Program-made: the position numbers and the translations under genes
The notes under the pieces: model-generated
Databases searched by the model: none
What the model saw: only the letters and a program-made list of their open reading frames with translations
What the model was told of the DNA's origin: nothing
Shown here: positions 17,522-26,108 of the stretch, in pieces
How the letters are laid out: each line of letters opens with the position of its first letter
How positions within the stretch are numbered: position 1 is the stretch's first letter
Assembly: GCA_965199745.1 (NCBI GenBank)
Contig: CBDATB010000014.1
Span: 47,874 to 111,873, forward strand
DNA length: 64,000 nt
Reading direction: 5' to 3'
Source of the DNA: CBDATB01 sp965199745
GTDB lineage: Bacteria; Bacteroidota; Bacteroidia; Cytophagales; Flammeovirgaceae

Positions 17522-18535
17522 ATGAAACAAAAACCTTTACTAAGCGTCCGCATCATTTGCTATAACCAAGAAGCATTTATCGAAGAAGCTTTGGAAGGTA
17601 TCTTCGGGCAGAAGACTAATTTCAGCTATGAAGTAGTTATAGGAGATGACTTGTCTACTGATACAACCTTGGAAAAAATTAAAAAATATATGGTAAAATA
17701 TCCGGATAAAATAAACTTACTCAGTAGAAAGATAGGAGACGACTACTACTACAATAGAAAAAAGCTGGGGAGGCTTTATAATCTACTAAATGTGATGGAA
17801 AATTGCCAAGGAAAATATATCGCACTACTCGACGGCGATGACTACTGGACAGACCCCTATAAACTCCAAAAACAAATAGACTTCTTAGAAGAACACCCCG
17901 ATTATGCTCTCTGTTTCACAGATGTGAACAAACTAAACCAAAACACAGGCAAAATTACTAATGCATTGATAAAAAATTCTTACTTATCGGCTAAACCCAT
18001 GCCCGAGTATTTCACCTATAAAGATTATTTTAAAAATTATTTTTTCTCCCCTACCCTTACCTCAGTCTTTAGAAATCATATTGACATAAAAGCTATTAAA
18101 CCTTGGTTTGTAAAATGCGGCTACGGAGACCTTGCCCTGTGGATATACTTGAGTTATACTAAAGGCAAAGTCAAAGTATTAAGTGATGTGACGGGCGTAT
18201 ACAGAAAACACAATCAAGGTGTATTTAATCAAAAAAATCCCTTCGACAAAGCCAAAACTCATAGAGATGTGCTGCGCATAACAGCTAAAAATTTGGGCTT
18301 CTCAAAAAAAGACTTTTATATTCATGGATATGCCAGACAAACCTTAAATATGCTATATGCCACTCCTAATAAAATGATAAAAATAAAACTAGTATTAGAT
18401 CTTGCTAGCTTCCTTTTAAAAAAAGCATATCCTAAACTTTCCTTTGAAATAATCATATTCTTTATCCAAAAACTGCTCAGACTAAAAAGTAAACCAATTA
18501 TAGAAACTTTAAGTAAAAACTTACTACCATGTTAA
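17522..18535 (+). CDS. family 2 glycosyltransferase, copy 2 (probable parent of the shared half)
   Basis: 337 residues. The N-terminal donor half is LSVRIICYNQEAFIEEALEG and VIGDDLSTDTT; the DxD region is LDGDDYWTDPYK. Residues from the GDD motif onward are the same as in the 15533-16531 enzyme apart from one Ala/Thr. Its stop overlaps the start of the downstream GT4 gene by 7 bp (ATGTTAA). That tight natural junction, also present as a broken remnant after copy 1, suggests this locus donated the duplicated segment. C-terminal hydrophobic segments (LVLDLASFLL, IIIFFIQKLL) may associate with the membrane. Confidence 0.9.
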   Translation: MKQKPLLSVRIICYNQEAFIEEALEGIFGQKTNFSYEVVIGDDLSTDTTLEKIKKYMVKYPDKINLLSRKIGDDYYYNRKKLGRLYNLLNVMENCQGKYIALLDGDDYWTDPYKLQKQIDFLEEHPDYALCFTDVNKLNQNTGKITNALIKNSYLSAKPMPEYFTYKDYFKNYFFSPTLTSVFRNHIDIKAIKPWFVKCGYGDLALWIYLSYTKGKVKVLSDVTGVYRKHNQGVFNQKNPFDKAKTHRDVLRITAKNLGFSKKDFYIHGYARQTLNMLYATPNKMIKIKLVLDLASFLLKKAYPKLSFEIIIFFIQKLLRLKSKPIIETLSKNLLPC

Positions 18536-18557
18536 AAATCGGAATTATCAGTATGCT
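17834..18557 (+). repeat. 724-bp direct repeat, copy 2
   Basis: Partner of 15830-16553, offset 2004 bp, two visible differences. Here the repeat runs through the intact junction of the GT2 and GT4 genes, so this copy is probably ancestral. Homologous recombination between the copies would delete the sulfotransferase and restore a single hybrid glycosyltransferase. Confidence 0.95.
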
Positions 18558-19704
18558 CACCCCTGAATTAAAATGGGCATCAACTGAACATTTATGGGCT
18601 GAGTTTGCCGAAGGGGCACTAAAATTAAATCATGAAGTTTTTATCTTGAAAAAAAAATGGAAAGACGAATACCCCCCAATGCAAGATCTGCTACAAAAAG
18701 GAGCAAAAATTATAGCTAGACATAGAAAAAGAAACTATTGGCTATATCGGATCATGAGAAAAATACTGTCACTGTTAAATAAAGAGTACCTATTAATTTA
18801 TTATCAATCGGATTATTCACGCTTCTTTAGAAAAAAATATAATATCGTATTAATCAGTCAGTGCAAGACTACGCAAGTATCTATGTGCGCTGAATTGATG
18901 TATTACTTAAAGAAAAATAAAGTCCATTATTTTATTGTTTGTCAAGTCAATAGCGATAATGTTGTTTATCCTACTCATATACGCCAATCGAATAAACGCC
19001 TATATGATAATGCCTTAGGGGTGGCTTTTGTATCTAAACATAATTATGAACTGTCAGAAAGGCAGTTAGCTAGTAAAATTACTAAGGCATACGTAGTACA
19101 AAATCCAGTCAATCTGCCCGGTTATGAAAAAATATCTTTTCCTAAAACCGATAAAATATACTTTGCCATAGTAGCTCGCCTAGATATGGGCAAAGGGCAT
19201 GATATTTTGTTTGAAACTTTAGGCAAACAAATATGGAAAAATAGAAACTGGCAGTGTAATGTATATGGCAGAGGTAATGATTTGACTTGTATGAAAGATT
19301 TAATCCAACACTATAATATTAGCGATAAAGTGGAATTTGCAGGACACGTCAAGGATGTTAAAAAAATTTGGCAAAAGAATCATATATTATTATTACCTTC
19401 AAGATTTGAAGGGACGCCTTTAGCTTTAGTAGAAGCCATGGTATGCGGCCGACCCTCAGTAGTAACGGATGTAGGCGGAAATAGAGAATGGCTAGAAGAG
19501 GGAAAAACAGGCTTTATCGCTGAAGGACCCACTGCTTACTCTTTTGGTAAAGCTTTAGAAAAAGCTTGGCAAGGACGAAGCAGATGGGAAGAAATGGGTG
19601 AACAAGCCCACAGGGTAGCTATGCGAAAGAAAGACATAACACCGGGTAAAACTCTACTAAATATTGTTTTGCAAGAATATAATGAAGTCTTTGTATCCAA
19701 CTGA
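18529..19704 (+). CDS. GT4 family glycosyltransferase
   Basis: 391 residues, GT-B fold. The C-terminal donor domain carries FAIVARLDMGKGHDILFETL (about 210-230), KVEFAGHVKDVKKIWQKNH and LLPSRFEGTPLALVEAMVCG. The latter is the E-x7-E motif of retaining GT4 enzymes; VVTDVGGNREWLEEGKTGFI follows. It overlaps the upstream GT2 gene by 7 bp. A 224-bp gap with a candidate promoter separates it from rfbF, so it probably ends this transcription segment. Confidence 0.9.
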   Translation: MLKIGIISMLTPELKWASTEHLWAEFAEGALKLNHEVFILKKKWKDEYPPMQDLLQKGAKIIARHRKRNYWLYRIMRKILSLLNKEYLLIYYQSDYSRFFRKKYNIVLISQCKTTQVSMCAELMYYLKKNKVHYFIVCQVNSDNVVYPTHIRQSNKRLYDNALGVAFVSKHNYELSERQLASKITKAYVVQNPVNLPGYEKISFPKTDKIYFAIVARLDMGKGHDILFETLGKQIWKNRNWQCNVYGRGNDLTCMKDLIQHYNISDKVEFAGHVKDVKKIWQKNHILLLPSRFEGTPLALVEAMVCGRPSVVTDVGGNREWLEEGKTGFIAEGPTAYSFGKALEKAWQGRSRWEEMGEQAHRVAMRKKDITPGKTLLNIVLQEYNEVFVSN

Positions 19705-19809
19705 AATATTAATAACTATTAGTAAAATAGAAATAAATTCACTCATAATACTATTCATTTGGAAGAAACCATACTATATGCCACTGCATAAATTGGGATA
19801 AATACTTCA

Positions 19810-19839
19810 TTGTACTGACACAAAAAATGATTTGCTTTG
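19810..19839 (+). promoter_or_regulatory. candidate promoter upstream of rfbF
   Basis: TTG at 19810-19812, a 19-bp spacer, then TTGCTTTG at 19832-19839, 7 of 8 matches to TAnnTTTG. It would give a leader of about 85 nt before the rfbF start. The rest of the 224-bp gap (19705-19928) shows no gene. Confidence 0.35.
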
Positions 19840-19928
19840 CCCAAAAACACCATACATGAAAATATATTGACCAAAAAAAGAAGAGAGTTAGAAAATGAAT
19901 AAAATTTTCTTGTAAAAAGAATATTTTT

Positions 19929-20711
19929 ATGCCTATGAAAACAGTCATCTTTGCCGGCGGCATGGGTTCGAGAATATCTGAAGAATCGCACCTCAAACCA
20001 AAACCGATGATTGAAATTGGCGGCAAGCCTATGCTGTGGCATATTATGAAGATCTATCAGTGTTACGGATTCAATGAATTTGTCATCTGCTTGGGCTACA
20101 AAGGCTATATCATTAAAGAATACTTTGCCAACTATTTTCTTTATAATGCAGATGTTACCTTTGACCTGTCATGCAATAAAATGCACATACACAGAAGCCA
20201 TGCAGAAGATTTAACAGTTACTCTGGTGGACACAGGTCTTCATACCATGACAGCCGGACGGCTCAAAAGAGTACAGTCATACATTGGAGAGGAAGATTTT
20301 ATGCTTACCTACGGCGACGGGCTTTGTAATGTCAATATTCGGTCCTTAGTGGCTTTTCACCAGCACCACGGCAAAACAGCAACAGTTACTGGTATTCAAC
20401 CCAGAGGCAAATTCGGTGTGATGAATGTAAGTAAATCAGACGCGCAAGTGCAGTGCTTTACAGAAAAACCAAAGGAAAGCAAAGGCTGGGTTAACGGCGG
20501 TTTTTTCGTTTTAAAACCAAAAGTATTCGATTATCTCGAAGAAGAAATCGACCATATCATGTGGGAACAAAACCCTATGCGCAAACTAGCTAACAACGGA
20601 GAACTCATGATGTATCGGCACGAAGGCTTCTGGAAATGTATGGATATATTAAGAGACAAAATTGAGCTAGAAGAAATGTGGAAAAATAACCCCCAATGGA
20701 AAAAATGGTAA
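19929..20711 (+). CDS. rfbF: glucose-1-phosphate cytidylyltransferase
   Basis: 260 residues (ATG 19929; an ATG at 19935 is equally good). The nucleotidyltransferase signature is VIFAGGMGSRISEESHLKPKP, followed by MIEIGGKPMLWHIMKIY, which is diagnostic of RfbF/DdhA. Further matches are LTYGDGLCNV (metal-binding Asp), GKFGVMNV, WVNGGFFVLKP and HEGFWKCMDILRDK. The enzyme makes CDP-glucose from CTP and glucose-1-phosphate, the first step of CDP-6-deoxy- and 3,6-dideoxyhexose synthesis. The dehydratase gene follows after 133 bp. Confidence 0.95.
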   Translation: MPMKTVIFAGGMGSRISEESHLKPKPMIEIGGKPMLWHIMKIYQCYGFNEFVICLGYKGYIIKEYFANYFLYNADVTFDLSCNKMHIHRSHAEDLTVTLVDTGLHTMTAGRLKRVQSYIGEEDFMLTYGDGLCNVNIRSLVAFHQHHGKTATVTGIQPRGKFGVMNVSKSDAQVQCFTEKPKESKGWVNGGFFVLKPKVFDYLEEEIDHIMWEQNPMRKLANNGELMMYRHEGFWKCMDILRDKIELEEMWKNNPQWKKW

Positions 20712-20844
20712 GTTATAGAGTATAGCTGAAAAGACCCATCGCTTTGAGCGGAGAATAAACGAAGCTTTCAAAAATACACAAAGAATATGCATATAAATAT
20801 ACTTGTGTTTATTGTTGCCATGAAAGCAGGAAAACACCGATAAA

Positions 20845-21945
20845 ATGCCTAAAATATCATTGTTAAATCAACTCAGAGAAGTATATCAGGATACAAAGGT
20901 TTTTCTAACAGGTCATACCGGCTTCAAGGGAAGCTGGATGCTTATCTTGTTGCACCTGCTCAAAGCAAAAGTGCAAGGCTATGCATTGGCAAGCACACAA
21001 CAATCCATGTATCAGCATATCGAGGCAAATAGACTATGCCAATCACATATAGGAGATATTAGAGATGCTGCATCTCTTCAAAGACAGATTGAATCTTTCC
21101 AACCGAATTTCATTTTCCACTTTGCTGCACAACCTCTGGTATTAGACTCTTATTGCGACCCACTCTATACGCTCGAAACCAATACAATGGGTACAGCCTA
21201 TCTGCTAGAAGCAGCAAAAAGTGTTACAAAACCCTGCCAAATACTTGTCATTACTACCGATAAAGTATACCAAAATCGTGAATGGGTATACGCCTACCGC
21301 GAAACTGACCGCTTGGGTGGCCAAGATCCATACAGCAGCAGTAAAGCTTGTGCAGAACTACTCGCCGATAGTTACAGAAATAGTTTTTTCCATCCCAAAA
21401 GCTACAAAAAACACCAAAAAAGCCTAGCCACAGCAAGAGCAGGAAATGTTATTGGCGGCGGCGACTGGGCCGAAAACCGTATCATCCCAGATATCATTAG
21501 AAGCTTGTCACAAAACAAGCCCATAGCTATCCGAAACCCCGATGCAGTGCGTCCCTGGCAGCACGTGCTGGAAGCCTTGACTGGTTATTTAATTTTAGGG
21601 CTCCATTTAAGCAAAGAACCTGAATCTACACAATATAATAGCTCGTGGAATTTCTCACCAACGCAGCACGAAAATATAAGTGTGAAAAACTTGGTAGAAC
21701 ACGCCATCGCTTGCTGGGGGTCAGGTGGCTTTTTTGTGTCGCAGCAAATACAAAAGTTTCACGAAACCAATTTATTAAAATTAGACTGCTCCAAAGCAAT
21801 TAAATACTTAGATTGGAAACCGAGAATGAATACTTTGCAGGCTATCGAAATGAGCGTATCGTGGTATAAAGCAGCAGCACAAAAAAACCCTTTTCGAGTA
21901 AGTGTCATGCAAGCTAAAAAATACCTGAGCCATGTATCTGGTTAA
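20845..21945 (+). CDS. rfbG: CDP-glucose 4,6-dehydratase
   Basis: 366 residues, extended SDR fold. The NAD-binding glycine motif is FLTGHTGFKGSWM (20-32), which contains the FKG signature of RfbG/DdhB. The catalytic YxxxK is in DPYSSSKACAELL (Tyr163, Lys167); the acid/base region VITTDKVYQNREWVYAYRE and ARAGNVIGGGDWAENRIIPD are also typical. It converts CDP-glucose to CDP-4-keto-6-deoxyglucose. The following genes (GT4, a reductase and an RmlC-like epimerase) would use or process that product. Confidence 0.95.
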   Translation: MPKISLLNQLREVYQDTKVFLTGHTGFKGSWMLILLHLLKAKVQGYALASTQQSMYQHIEANRLCQSHIGDIRDAASLQRQIESFQPNFIFHFAAQPLVLDSYCDPLYTLETNTMGTAYLLEAAKSVTKPCQILVITTDKVYQNREWVYAYRETDRLGGQDPYSSSKACAELLADSYRNSFFHPKSYKKHQKSLATARAGNVIGGGDWAENRIIPDIIRSLSQNKPIAIRNPDAVRPWQHVLEALTGYLILGLHLSKEPESTQYNSSWNFSPTQHENISVKNLVEHAIACWGSGGFFVSQQIQKFHETNLLKLDCSKAIKYLDWKPRMNTLQAIEMSVSWYKAAAQKNPFRVSVMQAKKYLSHVSG

Positions 21946-21969
21946 TGACGCTTTCAACCAATAAAAAAC

Positions 21970-23154
21970 ATGCATATACTTATTTATATCAAAAGGTCAG
22001 GGGTGGGCGGCGTGCAAAGGTTTGTATATATGATAGCAAAAGAACTAATCAAAAATAATAGCAAAGTGTCTATTTTCTACCATATACCCGAACTTGCTCT
22101 AAGCGATGATTTTAGCCAACTAAAAAATATCAATATACTCACCCTTTCAAAAAACCGATATATTATTACAGCAATCAATTATATGAGAAACTGCCTTCAC
22201 TGGCTCGACCTCCGGTTTGACTTTAAAGAATGGTGCAACAAAAAATATTTTTTTTATATTTTAAAAAAATACCAAATCGACATCATACACAGTAATAGCG
22301 AAATAGGAGAACTACTTATTCTTGCAGCAAAGAAAAAATATAATATCCCCTTTATCGTTACACTACACGGTTTCTACAAAAAAATACCAATACGTGATAA
22401 AGCGTATACCCAAAACATCTTGCGAAACCTAGCAGCAGAGGCAGAGCGTATTATTTACCTATCAAAAGATAATCTAAAACCTTTTCGAGAAGCATTGAAA
22501 AAAAAAACAGCCGACAAACAGGTGTTTCAAAGAATTTACAACGGCATTGAAATGCCAAAAAATATAAAACATATCGCACATAATAACAGTACATTTACCT
22601 TTGGCATGATAGCCAGAGGCATTCCCGAAAAAGGCTGGGAACAAACAATACAAGCCTTCGTCCGCCTAAGTCAAATGACAGAAAAAGACATCCAACTCCA
22701 TTTATATGGAGATGAAACATATTATACTAAACTAGCAAAAAAATACAAGTTTGTAAAAAATATATACTTTAAAGGAAAGAGTAACTCTCCTACAACAGTG
22801 ATACAAAATTTCCATGTGGGCTTATTACCCAGTTATAGTCATACAGAAGAAATGCCTTATACAATTATAGAATATTTGGTATGTGGCAGACCAGTCATAA
22901 GCACATACACTGGAGCAGTTCCCGAAATGATTGAAGACCCACAAGGTAACCGAGCAGGTGTATTAGTTAATACTGTATCTACGAGACCAGCTGTTGAAGA
23001 AATTAAAATGGCTATGTACAATTATTTAACAAATGCTGCCCTCTACCAATCGCATAAAAACTTCGCATTAAGTGCTTCGCAAAAATTTAATATAAAATAC
23101 TGCGTAGAAGAATACATGAAGGTATACCGACACGCTTTAAATAAAAAATATTAA
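21970..23154 (+). CDS. GT4 family glycosyltransferase
   Basis: 394 residues, GT-B fold. The N-terminal acceptor domain starts ILIYIKRSGVGGVQRFVYMIA, with the glycine loop of GT4 enzymes, and includes IIHSNSEIGELLILAAKK. The C-terminal donor domain has FGMIARGIPEKGWEQTIQA, LLPSYSHTEEMPYTIIEYLV (E-x7-E-type motif) and GRPVISTYTGAVPEMIEDPQG. It lies 24 bp after rfbG and 8 bp before the reductase gene, inside the CDP-sugar operon. It is thus a candidate for transferring the CDP-derived sugar, though the donor is not provable from sequence. Confidence 0.9.
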   Translation: MHILIYIKRSGVGGVQRFVYMIAKELIKNNSKVSIFYHIPELALSDDFSQLKNINILTLSKNRYIITAINYMRNCLHWLDLRFDFKEWCNKKYFFYILKKYQIDIIHSNSEIGELLILAAKKKYNIPFIVTLHGFYKKIPIRDKAYTQNILRNLAAEAERIIYLSKDNLKPFREALKKKTADKQVFQRIYNGIEMPKNIKHIAHNNSTFTFGMIARGIPEKGWEQTIQAFVRLSQMTEKDIQLHLYGDETYYTKLAKKYKFVKNIYFKGKSNSPTTVIQNFHVGLLPSYSHTEEMPYTIIEYLVCGRPVISTYTGAVPEMIEDPQGNRAGVLVNTVSTRPAVEEIKMAMYNYLTNAALYQSHKNFALSASQKFNIKYCVEEYMKVYRHALNKKY

Positions 23155-23162
23155 AAACAGTT

Positions 23163-24101
23163 ATGAAAATATGCCTCATAGGTGCTACTTCTTTTTTAGC
23201 TCGGTCTATTATAGAAGAATTGTTAAAAAAAGACGACCACATCTTACATCTTTTTAGCAGAAAGATACCGAAAATAATTACCCAAAGACACAGTCAGTGT
23301 ATTTACAGCAACTACCATTTTCCTGCCTACCCTCTGCCTTTAAACAAAAAAATATTGCCGAGCGAAATTATTATTTATTGCGCAGGAGCAGGCATACAAC
23401 CCAAGCATAGAGACAAGAGTAGCCATATTTTTGAACTAAACACCTTTGAACCGATGAGACTGATTAATTTTTTACAAAAAAGTCGGTGGCAAGGGCAATT
23501 AATTACTTTCGGCTCTTATTTTGAAATAGGCAATAATGAGCAAGAGAAATACTTCACAGAAAAAGAGCTTATCTATCAACGCAATATACTGCCAAATGCT
23601 TACTGCGAATCTAAATTTTTGCTCACACAATTCATTCATCAGAAACTTGTAAAAGCTGAAAAATTGAGTTTTCATCTCTTACATATGATATTGACTAATA
23701 TTTACGGAAAAGAAGAAAACCGCGAAAGGCTTATTCCTTACCTAGTGAGCAGTATCAAAAACAAACAGGATGTTTCACTCACTTCGGGCAGGCAGAAAAG
23801 ACAATATGTACATGTAAAAGATGTTGCTTTATTAATTACACAAATAGTTAATCAAAAACTTAGTGGCATTTTCAATATCACCACACAAGAAAGTATATCA
23901 GTAAAACAAGTAGTAGAAAAAACTTTATGTATAGGAAAGAAAAAAACAAACATAGAGGTACGAGCAGACTTTGGAAAAGCTATTAAAAGAGACAGTAATA
24001 TGCAATTCTTGGCTTTAGACAATAGTAAGGCAAGAAAAAAACTGGGATTTAAAGCATCTATTTCTTTGGAAAAAGGCATTGAAACATATTTCAATAATTA
24101 A
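23163..24101 (+). CDS. NAD(P)-dependent sugar epimerase/reductase (candidate CDP-4-keto-6-deoxyhexose reductase)
   Basis: 312 residues, extended SDR family. The N-terminal cofactor motif is ICLIGATSFLARSIIEELL (3-21, GxxxxLA variant of GxxGxxG). The catalytic pair is in NAYCESKFLL (Tyr147, Lys151), and RQKRQYVHVKDVALLI and FNITTQESISVKQVV are typical of sugar-nucleotide SDRs. Because it follows rfbF-rfbG and precedes an RmlC-like gene, I infer reduction of the C4 keto group of a CDP-6-deoxyhexulose. This is comparable to AscF or abequose/paratose synthases. The exact stereochemistry cannot be predicted. Confidence 0.75.
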   Translation: MKICLIGATSFLARSIIEELLKKDDHILHLFSRKIPKIITQRHSQCIYSNYHFPAYPLPLNKKILPSEIIIYCAGAGIQPKHRDKSSHIFELNTFEPMRLINFLQKSRWQGQLITFGSYFEIGNNEQEKYFTEKELIYQRNILPNAYCESKFLLTQFIHQKLVKAEKLSFHLLHMILTNIYGKEENRERLIPYLVSSIKNKQDVSLTSGRQKRQYVHVKDVALLITQIVNQKLSGIFNITTQESISVKQVVEKTLCIGKKKTNIEVRADFGKAIKRDSNMQFLALDNSKARKKLGFKASISLEKGIETYFNN

Positions 24102-24119
24102 CACTATAAGCACCATCAC

Positions 24120-24638
24120 ATGCAAACCATTGGAAGTATATTGCCAGATGTAAAGGTGATAGAAAGTACTTTTGTAGCAGATCAAAGAGGAAGTTTTCTA
24201 AAAATTTTTCAGAGCAAAAAAACCATCTTGCAAGGTTTCCATACCAAACAGGTGAATTTTGTTACTACAAAACAACAGCACACCCTTAGGGGCTTACACT
24301 ACCAAAGCTCTAGCTTTTCAGAAGCCAAATTTTTCAGAGTTATTTCAGGAAGTGTCCAGCTCGGCTTTATCGACCTAAGAAGCAAAAGCAGCACCTACCT
24401 GCAATCAGGGTCAATAGTATTAGAACACAGCAAAACAGGAATTTTAATTCCCAGAGGCTATGCCACTGGCTATTGCACCTTACAAAACAATACGCAAATT
24501 CTATACCTTTGCGATAATGACTACCACCCCGAAGCCGAAAAGGGAATCTGCTGGCACGACCCAATCTTGAAAATAGAATGGCTAGTAAACCAGCCAATTG
24601 TTTCGGTAAAAGATCGTACTTGGACACAGTGGCGGTAA
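24120..24638 (+). CDS. RmlC-like nucleotide-keto-sugar epimerase
   Basis: 172 residues, cupin fold. It has the RmlC family motifs FVADQRGSFLKIF (19-31), the catalytic HTLRGLHYQ (54-62, His60), FRVISGSVQLGFIDLR, ILIPRGYATGYCTLQ and the C-terminal GICWHDPILKIEW. Classical RmlC acts on dTDP-4-keto-6-deoxyglucose, but no other dTDP-rhamnose gene is nearby. The operon context points to a CDP-linked keto sugar, as with AscE of the ascarylose pathway. The substrate assignment is inference. The gene lies 18 bp after the reductase gene. Confidence 0.85.
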   Translation: MQTIGSILPDVKVIESTFVADQRGSFLKIFQSKKTILQGFHTKQVNFVTTKQQHTLRGLHYQSSSFSEAKFFRVISGSVQLGFIDLRSKSSTYLQSGSIVLEHSKTGILIPRGYATGYCTLQNNTQILYLCDNDYHPEAEKGICWHDPILKIEWLVNQPIVSVKDRTWTQWR

Positions 24639-24671
24639 AGCATATTATCTCACATTATATTATCCTATTTC

Positions 24672-25619
24672 ATGTTGATAGACATACTAATACCTACCTA
24701 TAACCGAGTAAAATGCCTGGTGAAAAACCTTGAATTACTCCAAAATCAAATCATTACTTACAACCTATACGAGCAAGTCAAAATTATTATTTCTGATAAT
24801 TGCTCACCTGATGACACAGAAGAGCAAGTAGAAGCATTCTCACAAAGAAAATCAAAAAAAGTGCGGGTTAAATATTTCCGCACAGATAAAAATATCGGTC
24901 TGGAAAGAAACGCGGTGCAGGTACTATCTCGAGCCACTGCCCACTACCTGTTATGGACAGGAGATGATGATTTCATTGCTGATGGGTATTTACACTATTG
25001 TGTTAAAAAGGTAACAGAAAACCCGAGAATAGGATGTATTCTAGCAGGCATAAAAAAAATGGATGGGCAAGGACAAGTAAGCAATTTAAGGAATTTTGAC
25101 TTTGAAGAACAACTATTACCAGCAGGGTTTGAAACGATGCTGCAATATTCGCACTTCGCACATCAAATGTCAGGTTTGCTCTTAAAAAGAGAAAATCTAC
25201 TTGAAAACTATCTTCAAAACGAAAAATACAGAACCCCCTACCTATTTATTTACTTCACTACAAACCGCATGGCACAATATCCAAGCATATTTGTTCCAAA
25301 GTTTAAAACGATAGTAACAATTTACAATAGAAAAGATTGGAGCTATAACCAAGTCGGTTTGTTGGATCAAGTATACCGAGCCTATTTTCCTTTTATAGAA
25401 AAACTTGGAAAACACAGAGTAAAAAAATTGCTGCTAAGATTTACAATGATGCATTCTTACCGACTAAACATAAACACCAAAGCACCGCTGAGAGTACTAA
25501 AACAGTATAGATATCTTGCAAGAAGTACACGAAACATCGCTGGTTTCAGGAGTGCATTAGCACAGCTGCTAATAAAGGAGTTTACTTTATACCTTCTCAA
25601 GCAGCTCAGCTTTCGTTAG
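24672..25619 (+). CDS. family 2 glycosyltransferase
   Basis: 315 residues, GT-A fold. Motifs: IDILIPTYNRVKCLVKNLEL (3-22), IIISDNCSPDDTEE with the nucleotide-binding Asp, and the metal-binding LWTGDDDFIADGYL (about 95-108). The C-terminal half is basic and divergent, as expected for an acceptor-recognition region. It shows no close similarity to the duplicated GT2 pair. It is the last gene of the glycan cluster and faces the small lipoprotein gene with a 7-bp convergent gap. No convincing terminator is visible between them. Confidence 0.88.
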   Translation: MLIDILIPTYNRVKCLVKNLELLQNQIITYNLYEQVKIIISDNCSPDDTEEQVEAFSQRKSKKVRVKYFRTDKNIGLERNAVQVLSRATAHYLLWTGDDDFIADGYLHYCVKKVTENPRIGCILAGIKKMDGQGQVSNLRNFDFEEQLLPAGFETMLQYSHFAHQMSGLLLKRENLLENYLQNEKYRTPYLFIYFTTNRMAQYPSIFVPKFKTIVTIYNRKDWSYNQVGLLDQVYRAYFPFIEKLGKHRVKKLLLRFTMMHSYRLNINTKAPLRVLKQYRYLARSTRNIAGFRSALAQLLIKEFTLYLLKQLSFR

Positions 25620-25626
25620 AGTTTCG

Positions 25627-25824
25627 TTAAAAACGATAATAAGGCTTATAGGCAGGGGGAGCTGTGGTAGGACAGGCACGCTGGCGGCTAACAGACTCCC
25701 TGATGCGATTCTTGTGTTCAAGGTAATCGTATCTTCTATCTAGTTTCTGGTGATAAGTTGAGTGATAAGTACACGACGACATAGACAATATCAGAAAAAA
25801 AAGTAGGCTTGAAATAAGTCGCAT
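25627..25824 (-). CDS. small predicted lipoprotein
   Basis: 65 residues from the ATG at 25824; an in-frame start at 25848 would add a charged octapeptide before the signal sequence and is less likely. The signal peptide MRLISSLLFFLILSMSSC ends in a good lipobox with Cys18. The mature part is short, basic and Tyr/Arg-rich (HQKLDRRYDYLEHKNRIRE) and ends in PPAYKPYYRF. I recognise no family. The lipobox and its position in a real gap between genes make it credible as a gene. Confidence 0.6.
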   Translation of the reverse strand: MRLISSLLFFLILSMSSCTYHSTYHQKLDRRYDYLEHKNRIRESVSRQRACPTTAPPAYKPYYRF

Positions 25825-25848
25825 ATTTAAAAGTTTAATGTCTTTCAT

Positions 25849-26108
25849 AATTAAAATGTTTAGTCAATAAAACAGTACAACGGAAAACAAAAATAGACAA
25901 AATTCTAAACTAAAAGATGATATAATCAGACCCATGAGTAACTTTTATTCCGAAAACTTGTAAATTCCATGCTTTTGTAGCACTTTAGCGGATTATTTCT
26001 GAAATAGGCTTAAGGAACAAATTATAAACACTACCCACTTCTCTTTCTATTGCGATGGCAATTTTCACAAAAACTCATATAGTTTATTAATTACTAACTT
26101 ACTAAACA
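25849..26108. other. intergenic region between divergent lipoprotein and TonB receptor
   Basis: AT-rich, no credible coding potential. It must hold the promoters of both flanking genes. The nearest matches to TAnnTTTG (TAACTTTT near 25940, TGCTTTTG near 25972) have no well-spaced TTG, so I do not assign a promoter. Confidence 0.5.

Noticed and set aside
15533..18557. Insertion sequence as the cause of the 724-bp duplication
   Set aside because: No transposase, terminal inverted repeats or target-site duplication is visible at the edges; the border sits at a conserved protein motif, favouring homologous recombination.
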